From Paraburkholderia fungorum (GTDB lineage Bacteria > Pseudomonadota > Gammaproteobacteria > Burkholderiales > Burkholderiaceae), in contig NZ_FNKP01000002.1 of the NCBI RefSeq assembly GCF_900099835.1, positions 1,364,001 to 1,428,000 on the forward strand: a stretch of DNA of 64,000 bases. Direction: 5' to 3'. Under the pieces are notes generated by a model. The model was not told the DNA's origin, made no database searches, and was given only the letters and a program-made list of their open reading frames with translations. The translations under genes were made by a program, and so were the position numbers. Every line of letters begins with the position of its first letter. The stretch's first letter is position 1. Of this stretch, positions 37,094-45,988 are shown in pieces.

Positions 37094-37771
37094 CTATTTG
37101 ACCACCGGCGGCATCGTCGCGATTGGGATCAGGAATTCGGACACACCGGTCAGGATAATCTGCACGCCGATGCAAAGCAGCAAAAACGACGATACGCGCA
37201 TTGCGACCTTGGTTCCTTCGACCCCGAGGTATTTGGCGAACACCGCCGCGCGGCTGTAGACCAGATAGACCGACACCGCGACCAGCAGCGAGATCACCAC
37301 CGACGCAATGCTCGACGTCACGAACTCCGACAGCTTGTGCGTGCGATTCGCGGTCAGCGCAACGGCGGTCGCGATCGAGCCAGGCCCGGTGGTTAGCGGA
37401 ATCGTGAACGGGAAGAACGCCTTGGACCTCGCGCTCTCCGCATCGACGCGCTTGACGTTCGACTGATCGATCGGCTGCGTGTCGGGCGCATTGAGCATCT
37501 GCCAGCCGCCGACCGCCACCGCGAGCCCCCCGCCGATGCGCAGCGCCTCCATGGAAATACCGAAGAAATGCAGGATCGGCGTGCCGATAAAAAACGCCAC
37601 CAGCAGCACGATCATCGCGTTGATCGCGATTTGCCGCGCGAGCGCGGTGCGCTCCTCGGTGGTCAGCGATGCAGTCCGGTCGAGAAAAACGAAAGCAATG
37701 CCAATGGGGTTGATGATGCTGATCAACCCGGTGAAGCCAAACAGAATGTCCGCGATCAGACTTGCGACCAT
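37094..37771 (-). CDS. MarC family integral membrane protein
   Basis: The 225-residue product has about six membrane helices and the MarC signature FTGLISIINPIGIAFVFL, then LRIGGGLAVAVGGWQML and the conserved PFTIPLTTGPGSIATAVAL. MarC proteins are inner-membrane proteins with no established substrate; the old link to multiple antibiotic resistance has been withdrawn. I chose MVASLIADILFG because the family begins there; the open frame runs 107 codons upstream without homology. It is 39 bases downstream-side of the amidotransferase on the same strand and may share its transcript. Confidence 0.88.
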   Translation of the reverse strand: MVASLIADILFGFTGLISIINPIGIAFVFLDRTASLTTEERTALARQIAINAMIVLLVAFFIGTPILHFFGISMEALRIGGGLAVAVGGWQMLNAPDTQPIDQSNVKRVDAESARSKAFFPFTIPLTTGPGSIATAVALTANRTHKLSEFVTSSIASVVISLLVAVSVYLVYSRAAVFAKYLGVEGTKVAMRVSSFLLLCIGVQIILTGVSEFLIPIATMPPVVK

Positions 37772-38141
37772 ATGCGTTTTCCGTGTCGGGCCGCGCTCCG
37801 GGTGGCATCGCTGATGCCGCTCATTGACCCGGGACGCCACGCCATGTTGATGAACCAGACCGCTTGACGCAATCCGGACAATGCTCGCGCTGCGTGGCCA
37901 GATGATATCGCGCCGCGCCAGCCAAAGCCGCAAAAAGCCGGACTTCAACCGGGACCCCATGGCCCGCTGCGCCCCGCGCGCCGCCTTGCGGTGCAGCATC
38001 GTGATGCAAAAGGATGTACTCGCAACTTTCAGAAAGCCTACACTTTTTTGACTGACTTTACGTACCTGAAGTATCGGGAATAAAGTCCTCAACGAAGCCG
38101 CACTTTCAACGAGACTTGCTCACTGGTTCGAGGAGTTGCCC
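37772..38141. other. Divergent promoter region between MarC and the symporter operon
   Basis: No gene seen. A possible promoter on the plus strand has TTGACT at about 38048 and AAGTAT 15 bases later, close to the symporter operon. Arms GCATC-GT-GATGC lie near 38000. Both are weak. Confidence 0.35.
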
Positions 38142-38357
38142 ATGTTGCTTCGTGTACTTGCCGCGCTGCCTTTCATCGGCATTCTGCTCGGCATTCCGTT
38201 TGTCAATCGCGTCGAGCCACTGGTGCTCGGCATGCCGTTTGTGCTGGCCTGGATCGTCATGTGGGTGGTGCTGAGTTCGATCATCATGGCGATCATCTAT
38301 CGTCTGGACCCGACCAACCGCGAGCTGGCTGTCGATAACGAAGAGGTCCGACCATGA
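38142..38357 (+). CDS. DUF3311 small membrane protein
   Basis: The 71-residue product MLLRVLAALPFIGILLGIPF has two transmembrane helices and the DUF3311 pattern PFVNRVEPLVLGMPFVLAWIVMWV, followed by RLDPTNRE. Such proteins are encoded just before SSS-family sodium symporters, with which they probably form a complex. AGGAG is seven bases before ATG. It overlaps the symporter start by four bases (ATGA), a translational coupling. Confidence 0.9.
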   Translation: MLLRVLAALPFIGILLGIPFVNRVEPLVLGMPFVLAWIVMWVVLSSIIMAIIYRLDPTNRELAVDNEEVRP

Positions 38358-39826
38358 GCGCACTCGTCATTATTGCGGCCGTCACGCTGTTTGCCCTGTT
38401 CCTCGGCGTGCGTGCGCGCCGTGGTCACGACATGAGCCTCGAACAGTGGAGCGTGGGTGGCCGCAGCTTCGGCACCGCCTTCGTGTTCCTGCTGATGGCC
38501 GGTGAAATCTACACGACCTTCACGTTCCTCGGCGGCAGCGGCTTTGCGTATGGCAAGGGCGCGCCGGTCTACTACATTCTCGCGTACGGCACACTTGCCT
38601 ACATTCTGTCTTACTGGATGCTGCCGCCAATCTGGCGCTACGCGAAAAAACACCGGCTCGTGTCGCAGCCGCATTTCTTCTCACGCAAATACGACAGCCC
38701 CGCGTTGGGCACGCTCGTCGCGCTGGTCGGCGTAGCGGCGCTGATTCCGTACCTCGTGCTGCAGCTGAAAGGGCTCGGCATCATCGTCGCCACCGCTTCG
38801 TATGGCGCTATCTCGTCGACAGCGGCGATCTGGATCGGCGCGTGTGTCGTGACCGCCTACGTGATCGTCTCCGGCGTGCGCGGCTCCGCGTGGAATTCGG
38901 TGGTGAAGGATCTGCTGATTCTCGCCATCGTGCTGTTCCTCGGTATCTACCTGCCGATCCACTATTACGGCGGCTTCAGCGACATGTTCCGCGCGATCGA
39001 CGCCGCCCGCCCCGGCTTCCTGACCTTCCCGGCGCGCGGATCGAGCGTGACGTGGTTCCAGTCGACCGTGCTGCTGACGGCGCTCGGCTTCTTCATGTGG
39101 CCGCATACGTTCGGCTCGATCTTCACCGCGAAGGACGAGCGCATCTTCCGCCGCAACGCGATGGTCTTGCCGCTGTATCAGCTGATCCTGCTGTTCGTGT
39201 TTTTCGTCGGCTTCGCGGCGACGCTGCGGGTGCCGGGTCTGAAGGGCGCCGATATCGACCTGTCGCTGTTCCGGCTGTCGTTGCAGACTTTCGATCCGTG
39301 GTTCGTCGGCGTGATCGGCGCGGCCGGCATTCTGACCGCGCTGGTGCCCGGCTCGATGATCCTGACCTCGGCGTCCACGCTGCTCGCTAACGACGTGTAT
39401 CGCGGCATGGTGAACCGCAATGCCACCGACGCCAGCGTCGCACTGCTTGCACGCGTGCTGGTGCCGGTGGTCGCGCTGGTGGCGGTCGGCTTCACGCTGC
39501 ACGGCGGCGAGACGATCGTCGCGTTGCTGCTGATGGGTTACAGCTTCGTCACCCAGCTTTTCCCGGCGGTGATCTGCAGCCTGTTTCCGCACAACCGTGC
39601 GACAAAACAAGGGGCGTTCTGCGGGATTCTTGCCGGGGTCGCCGTCGTGACGCTCACGACCACGATGAAACTGAGCGTCGGCCAACTCATGCCGTTCCTG
39701 CCCGACGCGTTGAAGGACGTCAATATCGGCTTCCTTGCGCTGGCGGTGAACGTGATCGTGTTCGCGGCGGTCAGCGCGGTGACGCAACCGCATCCGGTGG
39801 AACAGACGCACGCGCCGGTGCATTGA
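38354..39826 (+). CDS. Sodium:solute symporter (SSS family)
   Basis: The 490-residue product has about 13 membrane helices with family motifs WSVGGRSFGTAFVFLLMAGEIYTTFTFLGGSGFAYGKGAP (in part) and PGSMILTSASTLLANDVYR. It probably imports a monocarboxylate or similar solute with Na+ across the inner membrane. With the DUF3311 partner it resembles the MctP or PanF-like branch, but the substrate is not certain. It is followed by a strong terminator. Confidence 0.92.
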   Translation: MSALVIIAAVTLFALFLGVRARRGHDMSLEQWSVGGRSFGTAFVFLLMAGEIYTTFTFLGGSGFAYGKGAPVYYILAYGTLAYILSYWMLPPIWRYAKKHRLVSQPHFFSRKYDSPALGTLVALVGVAALIPYLVLQLKGLGIIVATASYGAISSTAAIWIGACVVTAYVIVSGVRGSAWNSVVKDLLILAIVLFLGIYLPIHYYGGFSDMFRAIDAARPGFLTFPARGSSVTWFQSTVLLTALGFFMWPHTFGSIFTAKDERIFRRNAMVLPLYQLILLFVFFVGFAATLRVPGLKGADIDLSLFRLSLQTFDPWFVGVIGAAGILTALVPGSMILTSASTLLANDVYRGMVNRNATDASVALLARVLVPVVALVAVGFTLHGGETIVALLLMGYSFVTQLFPAVICSLFPHNRATKQGAFCGILAGVAVVTLTTTMKLSVGQLMPFLPDALKDVNIGFLALAVNVIVFAAVSAVTQPHPVEQTHAPVH

Positions 39827-39857
39827 GCTTTAATGCGAATCCTTGACGGATGCGCCA

Positions 39858-39893
39858 AAGGGGCCGTTCGCTTTAAGCGACGGCCCCTTTTCC
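39858..39893 (+). terminator. Rho-independent terminator of the symporter operon
   Basis: The outer stem AAGGGGCCG/CGGCCCCTT (9 bp) and inner TCGCT/AGCGA stem enclose a tiny loop and are followed by T residues on the plus strand. It lies about 30 bases past the symporter stop. Confidence 0.88.
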
Positions 39894-40083
39894 GTTTATG
39901 CGGCATCGTTATATACAGTCAAATCTACACACGAATGAAAAAACGCCTCGGTTTGTAGCGGCGTTTTAATCCCCTGATGTCCCTCCCCGCACTGCAACAC
40001 AAACCCCGCCCGCACAGCAAAATAAGAACTCGTCCCCAGGCACACCCCTTGCTGTTTCTTCGCGCTAGCGAATCCATCGCACT

Positions 40084-41691
40084 GTGCAAGTGCAAAAAAT
40101 CCCGTCCTTGGGGGCCACTTTGTCGCTCAACGTTCTTCTTGTCGCTTCCGAAGCAGTGCCGCTCGCCAAATCCGGCGGCCTCGGCGACATGGTCAGTGCC
40201 TATGCCGCCGCGTTGCGCGATGCCGGCGTCGACGTCTCGATCCTGATGCCCGCTTATCCGGCCGCGCTCGAAAGCGCTGTCGACGTCACTTACGTGGCAC
40301 GCATGACCGGCCTGCCCGGCGGCGATGCGAAGCTGCTGCGCGGCTTCATGCCCGACAGCGGCGTGCCCGTGCTGCTGCTGCAGATGGATCATCTGTTTGC
40401 GCGCGAAGGCCTGTACCGCGATCCGCAAGGGCGTGATTATCTCGACAACCTGACCCGCTTCGCGTCGCTTTCTGCCGCAGCCGTTCGCATCGCGCGTGGC
40501 GTGCGCAATGTGAAGCGCCCCGACATCGTGCACGCGCACGATTGGCATGCAGGGCTCACGCCGCTTTATATGCGGCTCGCAGGCGTCGCCGCAAAAAGCG
40601 TATTCACGATTCACAACCTCGCGTTCCAGGGCAACCATCCGCTGGCGATGGGCGGCTGGATCGGCGTGCCGCCCGAACTGCTCGCGCCCGCGCTGACCGA
40701 CGAGCGCAGCATCGAGTTCTACGGGCTACTGAGCATGATGAAAGCGGGCATCGTCCACGCGGATCGTGTGACGACCGTCAGCGAGCGCTATGCCCGCGAG
40801 ATCCTGACGCCGCATTTCGGCTACGGCCTCGAAGGCGTGTTGCAGGCGCAGGCGGACAAACTGTCGGGCATTGTCAATGGAATCGATATGGCGGCGTGGA
40901 ATCCGGCGACCGACGAGTTCATCGCGCGCCCCTATTCTGTCGACGACACCGCTGGAAAACAGGCCTGCAAGCGCGAACTGCAGCAGGCATTCGGTTTGAC
41001 GCGCGATCCGTTTGCGCCGCTCGTCGCGATCGGCAGCCGCCTGACCGAACAGAAACTCGCGGACGTGGTGGTGCGTGCACTGCCAGCGCTGCTCGAACAG
41101 CATCCGCGTTTGCAATTCGCGATTCTCGGCCAGGGCGAGCGCGATCTCGAACGGGCGTTGCAGGAGTTGGCGGCGGCGTGGCCTGGACGTGTCGGCGTGC
41201 AGATCGGTTACGACGAGACGCGCGCGCACATGCTGCATGCGGGCGCGGATATTCTGCTGCACGGCAGCCGTTTCGAGCCGTGCGGACTGACGCAGCTGTA
41301 TGCGATGCGTTACGGCACGATTCCGGTGGCGTCGCGCGTGGGCGGCCTTGCGGACACCATCGTCGACTACTCTCCCGCCGATGGGCGCGCGGAAGATCGT
41401 GCGACCGGCTTCCTGTTCGACGGCGAATCGACCGGCGACGTTACGCACGCGCTCGGACGCGCGTTGGCGGCATTCGCGCAGCCGTCGTCATGGCATGCGT
41501 TGCAGCGCAACGCGATGAGCCGCGACTCCGGGTGGAATTCGTCGACATCGAACTATCTGGCGCTATACGCCGATCTGGTCGATGCGCGTCCGGCACTGCG
41601 CGATACGCGCGTGCGCAAGACGCCGGTTCGGGCGCGGGCTTCTGCTGGAGCGCGGGCAACTGGCGTGGAAGAGATGGTGCGCAGCGCGTGA
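40084..41691 (+). CDS. glgA: Glycogen synthase GlgA
   Basis: The product is a GT5 glycosyltransferase of about 535 residues. It has the N-terminal ADP-glucose motif AVPLAKSGGLGDMVSA, VHAHDWHAGLTP, TIHNLAFQGNHP, IVNGIDMAAWNP, SRLTEQKLADVVVRAL and the C-terminal FEPCGLTQLYAMRYG. It adds glucosyl units from ADP-glucose to growing alpha-1,4 chains. The start is uncertain: GTG 40084 is the longest; a TTG near 40120 would give MSLNVLLVASEAVPLAKSG, closer to the usual N-terminus. Neither has a good binding site. It is a single gene; glgB, glgC and glgP are not here. Confidence 0.94.
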   Translation: MQVQKIPSLGATLSLNVLLVASEAVPLAKSGGLGDMVSAYAAALRDAGVDVSILMPAYPAALESAVDVTYVARMTGLPGGDAKLLRGFMPDSGVPVLLLQMDHLFAREGLYRDPQGRDYLDNLTRFASLSAAAVRIARGVRNVKRPDIVHAHDWHAGLTPLYMRLAGVAAKSVFTIHNLAFQGNHPLAMGGWIGVPPELLAPALTDERSIEFYGLLSMMKAGIVHADRVTTVSERYAREILTPHFGYGLEGVLQAQADKLSGIVNGIDMAAWNPATDEFIARPYSVDDTAGKQACKRELQQAFGLTRDPFAPLVAIGSRLTEQKLADVVVRALPALLEQHPRLQFAILGQGERDLERALQELAAAWPGRVGVQIGYDETRAHMLHAGADILLHGSRFEPCGLTQLYAMRYGTIPVASRVGGLADTIVDYSPADGRAEDRATGFLFDGESTGDVTHALGRALAAFAQPSSWHALQRNAMSRDSGWNSSTSNYLALYADLVDARPALRDTRVRKTPVRARASAGARATGVEEMVRSA

Positions 41692-41791
41692 TTGATGCCA
41701 GTGAGCGGGTGCAGTAGCCGCGCGTCCGACGCGCCGCATTGCCCGTAGCGCGTTATGCTTGGCGGCACATCCATTCTTCGCGGAGTCGCTG

Positions 41792-42181
41792 ATGCAGTCG
41801 CCTGTTCTCCGGGTCGCCCGTCCCACCAATGACCTGCGCAAGATCGCGCATTTCTACACGCACGGACTGGGCTTCGACGTACTTGCCCGCTTCGAGAATC
41901 ATGCCGGTTTCGACGGTATCGTCCTCGGTCATGCGGGCTATTCCTGGCATATCGAATTCACGCATCAGCATGGCGTGACGGTCGCGCGAGCGCCGACCGC
42001 AGAACATCTTCTGGTGCTGTATCTGCCCGAGCACGCAGCGTGGAGCGCCGCCGTCGAGCGGCTGGAAGCGCTGGGCGTCACCGCGTGTGAATCGGAGAAC
42101 CCATACTGGGATGTTCACGGTAAAACGTTCGAAGACCCGGACGGTTACCGGATCGTTTTACAGCATGCAGCGTGGGGTTGA
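41792..42181 (+). CDS. VOC/glyoxalase superfamily protein
   Basis: The 129-residue product carries one vicinal-oxygen-chelate unit: RVARPTNDLRKIAHFYTHGLGFDVLARF, then GYSWHIEFTHQHG and NPYWDVHGKTFEDPDGYRIVLQ (each in part), with His and Glu residues that may bind a metal. Two betaalphabetabetabeta motifs are apparent. GGAG lies before the chosen ATG, and the frame extends 11 codons upstream. The reaction is unknown; relatives act in methylglyoxal detoxification or antibiotic resistance. Confidence 0.85.
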   Translation: MQSPVLRVARPTNDLRKIAHFYTHGLGFDVLARFENHAGFDGIVLGHAGYSWHIEFTHQHGVTVARAPTAEHLLVLYLPEHAAWSAAVERLEALGVTACESENPYWDVHGKTFEDPDGYRIVLQHAAWG

Positions 42182-42317
42182 AGGTTTGCATTCACGTGAA
42201 TCGCACATACCGGTTCGAAGACCCGAACAGGCAGCCTGATACGTTCGCTGCCATCGTTTATCGAATGAACCGGCGCGAATAGTTCGTCGAGCGGCACAAC
42301 GAAGACACACGCCGGAT

Positions 42318-43151
42318 TCAACCGGCACGTTTACCGACAATCACCAGTCCTCGCGACAAGCCGCTCACGCTATCGACCGCCTGCGCCGCCGCGTAAAGTT
42401 GCGCGACCGGCACCCACACGGCCGGATACTTGTACCTGGCGACATCGAGTAGTAACGCGCTGTCGCTCGCGGCATCGTAAGCGGCGAGCGGCGACCAGTG
42501 ACCGCCGCCGGTTTCACCGATCTCCACCCGCCTGAAGTTGAGCAAAACAAAGCGGTCGTGACGAGCCGCCGTGTCGCGAATCAGGTCGCGGAACCGTTCG
42601 AGCGACAGGTCGCTCGCGTGGAATGTCTCGACATCGACCGGAAAACTGCGCAGCGCGGCGCCGAGTTGATCGAGCGTCATGCCCTCTTTCGATACCGTTG
42701 CGGCGTTGGCCACCTGCGGGTCGATGATGCGAAAGAAATCCTGCTGCGAAAAGAACGGAAAATCCGGATACAGGCTCGACTCGGGCCGACGAACGCCGAG
42801 CGCATTCAACACCATCACCGACGACGCCACCGAGCAATACGCTTCGTTGCGCTGCGTTTCGAAGTACTGCGAAAGCGGCCAGTACGACTGCTGGTACGCC
42901 GACGACATAAGCCGCTTCTGGCCCGTGGGCTGCGCCAACGCGATAAGGTTGGGCGGGACGGGCAAAGGCCCGTCGGCGGAGCGCGTCGATTGATTCGGGT
43001 TTTGAGCGGCAAGCGGATTCGCGGCTTGCGCCTGGCTCGCAACGGGCGGCACGGGAGACACCGGTGCGCACGCGGCCAGCGCCACCACCACAGTCGCGAT
43101 CCACGCGAACCTCATGCGCCTCATGGCGCGCATCGATGAATATCTGGACAT
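42318..43151 (-). CDS. Phytochelatin-synthase-like lipoprotein
   Basis: The 277-residue product matches the phytochelatin synthase (PF05023-like) peptidase fold. The triad is in place: Cys106 in NEAYCSVASSVMVLNAL, His218 in GGGHWSPLAAYD and Asp236 in LLLDVARYKYPAVWV. The 112- and 18-residue spacings are close to those I recall for the cyanobacterial enzyme alr0975. The N-terminus has a lipoprotein signal ending VALAAC (Cys28), so it is exported and membrane-anchored. Bacterial relatives mainly cleave the Gly of glutathione and gamma-glutamyl peptides. It is divergent from the DmeR/DmeF genes, which suggests metal or thiol handling (inference). ATG 43151 has GGAAGG upstream. Confidence 0.9.
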   Translation of the reverse strand: MSRYSSMRAMRRMRFAWIATVVVALAACAPVSPVPPVASQAQAANPLAAQNPNQSTRSADGPLPVPPNLIALAQPTGQKRLMSSAYQQSYWPLSQYFETQRNEAYCSVASSVMVLNALGVRRPESSLYPDFPFFSQQDFFRIIDPQVANAATVSKEGMTLDQLGAALRSFPVDVETFHASDLSLERFRDLIRDTAARHDRFVLLNFRRVEIGETGGGHWSPLAAYDAASDSALLLDVARYKYPAVWVPVAQLYAAAQAVDSVSGLSRGLVIVGKRAG

Positions 43152-43308
43152 TGCCCCTTCCGCTACGAATGAATCCGGCATGCATGCGCCCCTCGTGCCG
43201 TCCCGGATCGGGCCGGCGAGCTTCGGTTTTTTAACACGAAACCGATTTTCGCGTGCATGTTTGCCCTCGTAGTCACCGGGGGATTAATCGACGCGCATAG
43301 TCAATGTT

Positions 43309-43329
43309 ATATACTCCCCGGGGGTATAT
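43309..43329. promoter_or_regulatory. Candidate DmeR/RcnR-type operator
   Basis: The near-perfect palindrome ATACTCCCCGGGGGTAT, with one mismatched pair, is flanked by T/A on both sides. CsoR/RcnR-family repressors bind such sites, in which G/C tracts are flanked by TA(C) ends. It begins 34 bases before the repressor ATG and overlaps its likely promoter and leader. The divergent phytochelatin-synthase-like gene starts about 160 bases away. Confidence 0.7.
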
Positions 43330-43342
43330 CGGAGAGATGGTC

Positions 43343-43618
43343 ATGGGCCACACCATTCGTGAAAAACAGAAGCTGCTCAACCGCGTGCGCCGCATCAAAG
43401 GCCAGGTCGAGGCAATCGAACGGTCGCTGGAAAGCGAGCGCGGTTGCGCCGACGTGCTTCAGCAGATCACCAGTTGCCGGGGCGCGATGAACGGGCTGCT
43501 GGCGGTGGTGCTCGAGGACCACATCCGCAATCATCTGGTTGACGCAACCACTGAGGATGAACACCACGGCAGCGCCACCGAGCAACTCATCGACGTGGTT
43601 CACAGTTATTTCAAGTAG
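43343..43618 (+). CDS. dmeR: RcnR/DmeR-type metal-responsive repressor
   Basis: The 91-residue product is of the CsoR/RcnR/FrmR family: a helical protein with RVRRIKGQVEAIERSLESERGC. The metal-ligand set is His3, Cys35, His60 and His64, the nickel/cobalt pattern of RcnR. Copper-sensing CsoR has Cys-His-Cys instead, and FrmR has Glu64. It should repress the efflux gene and release DNA when Ni or Co binds. GGAGAG lies six bases before this ATG, which is preferred over the ATG two codons earlier. It is the first gene of the efflux operon. Confidence 0.9.
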   Translation: MGHTIREKQKLLNRVRRIKGQVEAIERSLESERGCADVLQQITSCRGAMNGLLAVVLEDHIRNHLVDATTEDEHHGSATEQLIDVVHSYFK

Positions 43619-43631
43619 ACGCGAGGCAGCC

Positions 43632-44630
43632 ATGAGCAACTCCGATCACGCCGCCACCCGCGCGGCACACGATCACAACTTTCTGGGCGCCGCTCACGAA
43701 CAGAACGAACGACGCACCTGGGCCGTGATCGCGCTATGTTCGGCGATGATGATCGCCGAGATTGTCGGCGGCAGCCTGTTCGGCTCGCTCGCGCTGATCG
43801 CGGACGGCCTGCACATGTCCACGCATGCGGGCGCGATGCTGATCGCAGCGCTCGCCTACACGTATGCACGCAAACATGCGAACGACTCGCGCTTCGTATT
43901 CGGCACGGGAAAGCTCGGCGACCTCGCGGGATTCACGAGCGCGATCGTGCTCGCGATGATCGCGCTGCTGATCGGCTATGAAGCCGTGATGCGATTTCTG
44001 ACGCCGGTGTCGATTCGCTTCGGCGAAGCGATTCCGATCGCGGTGGCGGGCTTGCTGGTGAATCTGGCGAGCGTGTGGCTGCTGCATGGCGGTCACGATC
44101 ATCATGAGCATGGGCATCATGCGCATCACCACCCGCACGATCACGACCACGAGCATGCTCATGCTCACGCCCATCCAACCCCCAGCGACGCGGCGCATCG
44201 CGACCACAACATTCGCGGCGCCTACATTCACGTTATCGCGGACGCTGCGGTATCGGTGCTCGCGATCATCGGCCTCGTGCTCGCCCGCGCGTTTGGCTGG
44301 CTGTGGATGGACCCGCTTGCGGGTATCATCGGCGCGCTGGTGATCGCCAACTGGTCGTACAGTCTGATGCGCGACACCGGTGCGATTCTTCTCGACATGA
44401 GCCCCGACCAGCGCATGACCGAAAACGTCCGTCACGCGATCGAAGATACCGGCGACAAGGTGCTCGATCTGCATGTATGGCGCGTCGGGCCAGGCCACAT
44501 GAGTGCCGCGATCTCCGTGACGACAAGCGAAGCGCGTCACGATTCGCGGTTTTATCACGCGCTGCTACAACGATTCAACGGACTTTCGCACGTCACCGTC
44601 GAAGTCAATCCAACCGAAGCGATTATCTGA
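43632..44630 (+). CDS. dmeF: Co/Ni efflux cation diffusion facilitator, DmeF-type
   Basis: The 332-residue product is a CDF transporter with six helices. It has SLFGSLALIADGLHMSTHAG (metal site HxxxD type), IHVIADAAVSVLAIIG, and a cytoplasmic loop packed with His (HDHHEHGHHAHHHPHDHDHE). DmeF proteins export Co2+ and Ni2+ in rhizobia and Cupriavidus. The repressor gene 13 bases upstream fixes the functional context. The C-terminal domain has LDLHVWRVGPGHMSAAISV. It pumps metal from cytoplasm to periplasm. Confidence 0.93.
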   Translation: MSNSDHAATRAAHDHNFLGAAHEQNERRTWAVIALCSAMMIAEIVGGSLFGSLALIADGLHMSTHAGAMLIAALAYTYARKHANDSRFVFGTGKLGDLAGFTSAIVLAMIALLIGYEAVMRFLTPVSIRFGEAIPIAVAGLLVNLASVWLLHGGHDHHEHGHHAHHHPHDHDHEHAHAHAHPTPSDAAHRDHNIRGAYIHVIADAAVSVLAIIGLVLARAFGWLWMDPLAGIIGALVIANWSYSLMRDTGAILLDMSPDQRMTENVRHAIEDTGDKVLDLHVWRVGPGHMSAAISVTTSEARHDSRFYHALLQRFNGLSHVTVEVNPTEAII

Positions 44631-44632
44631 AC

Positions 44633-44824
44633 ATGGCAATTCAATCTCCGTGCATCGACATCTGCAAAATCGACGGCACCTCGGGTTTCTGCATCGGCTG
44701 TCTGCGTACACGCGACGAAATTCGCGAGTGGAAAAACGCGGAAGACGCCCGGCGTCAGCAGATCATCGATGCATGCGCGGGGCGCACGGCAACGCTGCCG
44801 TCCACCGCAAGCTCTGCGTCATAA
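44633..44824 (+). CDS. DUF1289 small cysteine-rich protein
   Basis: The 63-residue product MAIQSPCIDICKIDGTSGFC has the DUF1289 Cys pattern CxxxCxxxxxxxxCxGC, with an RxxEI-W core (TRDEIREWKNAEDARR). Such proteins probably bind a metal or Fe-S cluster; function is unknown. It starts two bases after the dmeF stop, so it is in the same operon. Its last six bases overlap the end of the convergent diguanylate cyclase gene. Confidence 0.85.
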   Translation: MAIQSPCIDICKIDGTSGFCIGCLRTRDEIREWKNAEDARRQQIIDACAGRTATLPSTASSAS

Positions 44825-45988
44825 CACCGCCGGCCGCCCTGCTGCGGCCACGAATGCGTAGCCATTCTTGCCGCTGCGTTTGACGTGATACATCGCGTCG
44901 TCGGCAGCGGCGACCAACCGGCGGTAATCGTCGACGAGGTCGGGAAAGCTCGCTATGCCGATGCTCGCGCGCACGTGACCGATGCCCATCTGCTCATCGG
45001 TATGGACCACGCAGGCAATCAGACGCAGCGCAATGTCGGCGAGCTCTTCTTCGCTCGTGAACGCCCGGATCAGCACCGCGAATTCATCGCCGCCGATCCG
45101 CGCCACCACATCCGCCTTGCGCACCGACTCGCTAAAACGCGTCGATACCGCGATCAGAAACTCATCCCCGGCGCGGTGCCCCAGCGAATCGTTGACGTGC
45201 TTGAAGCCATCCAGATCGATATACAGCACCGCGATTTTTTGAATCGCCGTTCTACCTGGCGACGGCGTCGCGGCCTCATCGAGCGCGGCTAGAAGCTTGC
45301 GGCGATTCGGCAAACCGGTCATCGGATCATGCAGCGACGCGCGCTCGAATTCATGCGACTGACCGGCGAGTTGCCGGTTGCGTTTCGCGTACATGGCGAC
45401 GGCCGTGATCAGCATGCAGAATAGCAACGCGGCCAGCGCGATCAGCGTGCGTGCAATGTGGATGGTTCGAACCCGCACGTCCGCGCTATCGGCATCGCGC
45501 TGCGCGCGCCAGTACGCCGATGCGCTGCCGAGTCGCGCATCCGTGTCGGCGGCGCTGGCATCGAAGGATAAAGCGGACGATACGGCTTGCGGCACCGCGG
45601 ACGGACTCGCCTTCACCAGTGCCGCCAGCGATGCAAGACGGCGCTCCAGTTCCGCGCGCGCGTCACGATAACCTTGCGCGTCGGACGGGTGATCGACGGG
45701 GAGTTGCTGCCAGATTCGAAGCTGGTCACGGGCACTTTCCGCGCGCGCGACCGTTTCGAGAACGAGCCCCGCGTATTCCTGCTTCAACTGGTCGGAAAAG
45801 ACCATTCGGATCTGCGTCGCCAGATACACGAGGCCGACCAGCAGACACAGCAGCGAGGCGACGGCTACCGTCGTGGGACCGGGCCGCAAGCGCATCGCCG
45901 GGGCGCTGCCGCGATTCGCACGCAAGAACTGACGCGCGCGCTCACGGATGGGAGTAGATATCTTGCTGCTGCGGGTTTGCGCCGCCAT
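44819..45988 (-). CDS. Membrane-bound diguanylate cyclase (GGDEF)
   Basis: The 389-residue product has a first membrane helix at about 40-62, an extracytoplasmic helical sensor (about 65-180), a second helix (183-203) and a GGDEF domain. The active-site loop is ARIGGDEFAVLI, preceded by RKAD, an I-site RxxD five residues before GGDEF, so feedback inhibition by c-di-GMP is expected. There is no EAL domain. The sensor resembles four-helix CHASE or MCP-type inputs, ligand unknown. The ATG chosen lies inside the neighbouring gene; ATG 45895 is a possible later start. Confidence 0.9.
   Translation of the reverse strand: MAAQTRSSKISTPIRERARQFLRANRGSAPAMRLRPGPTTVAVASLLCLLVGLVYLATQIRMVFSDQLKQEYAGLVLETVARAESARDQLRIWQQLPVDHPSDAQGYRDARAELERRLASLAALVKASPSAVPQAVSSALSFDASAADTDARLGSASAYWRAQRDADSADVRVRTIHIARTLIALAALLFCMLITAVAMYAKRNRQLAGQSHEFERASLHDPMTGLPNRRKLLAALDEAATPSPGRTAIQKIAVLYIDLDGFKHVNDSLGHRAGDEFLIAVSTRFSESVRKADVVARIGGDEFAVLIRAFTSEEELADIALRLIACVVHTDEQMGIGHVRASIGIASFPDLVDDYRRLVAAADDAMYHVKRSGKNGYAFVAAAGRPAVL

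Noticed and set aside
38681..39823. 380-codon minus-strand open frame
   Set aside because: Antisense to the SSS symporter; its His/Arg/Gln-rich text is typical of the reverse of a membrane-protein gene.
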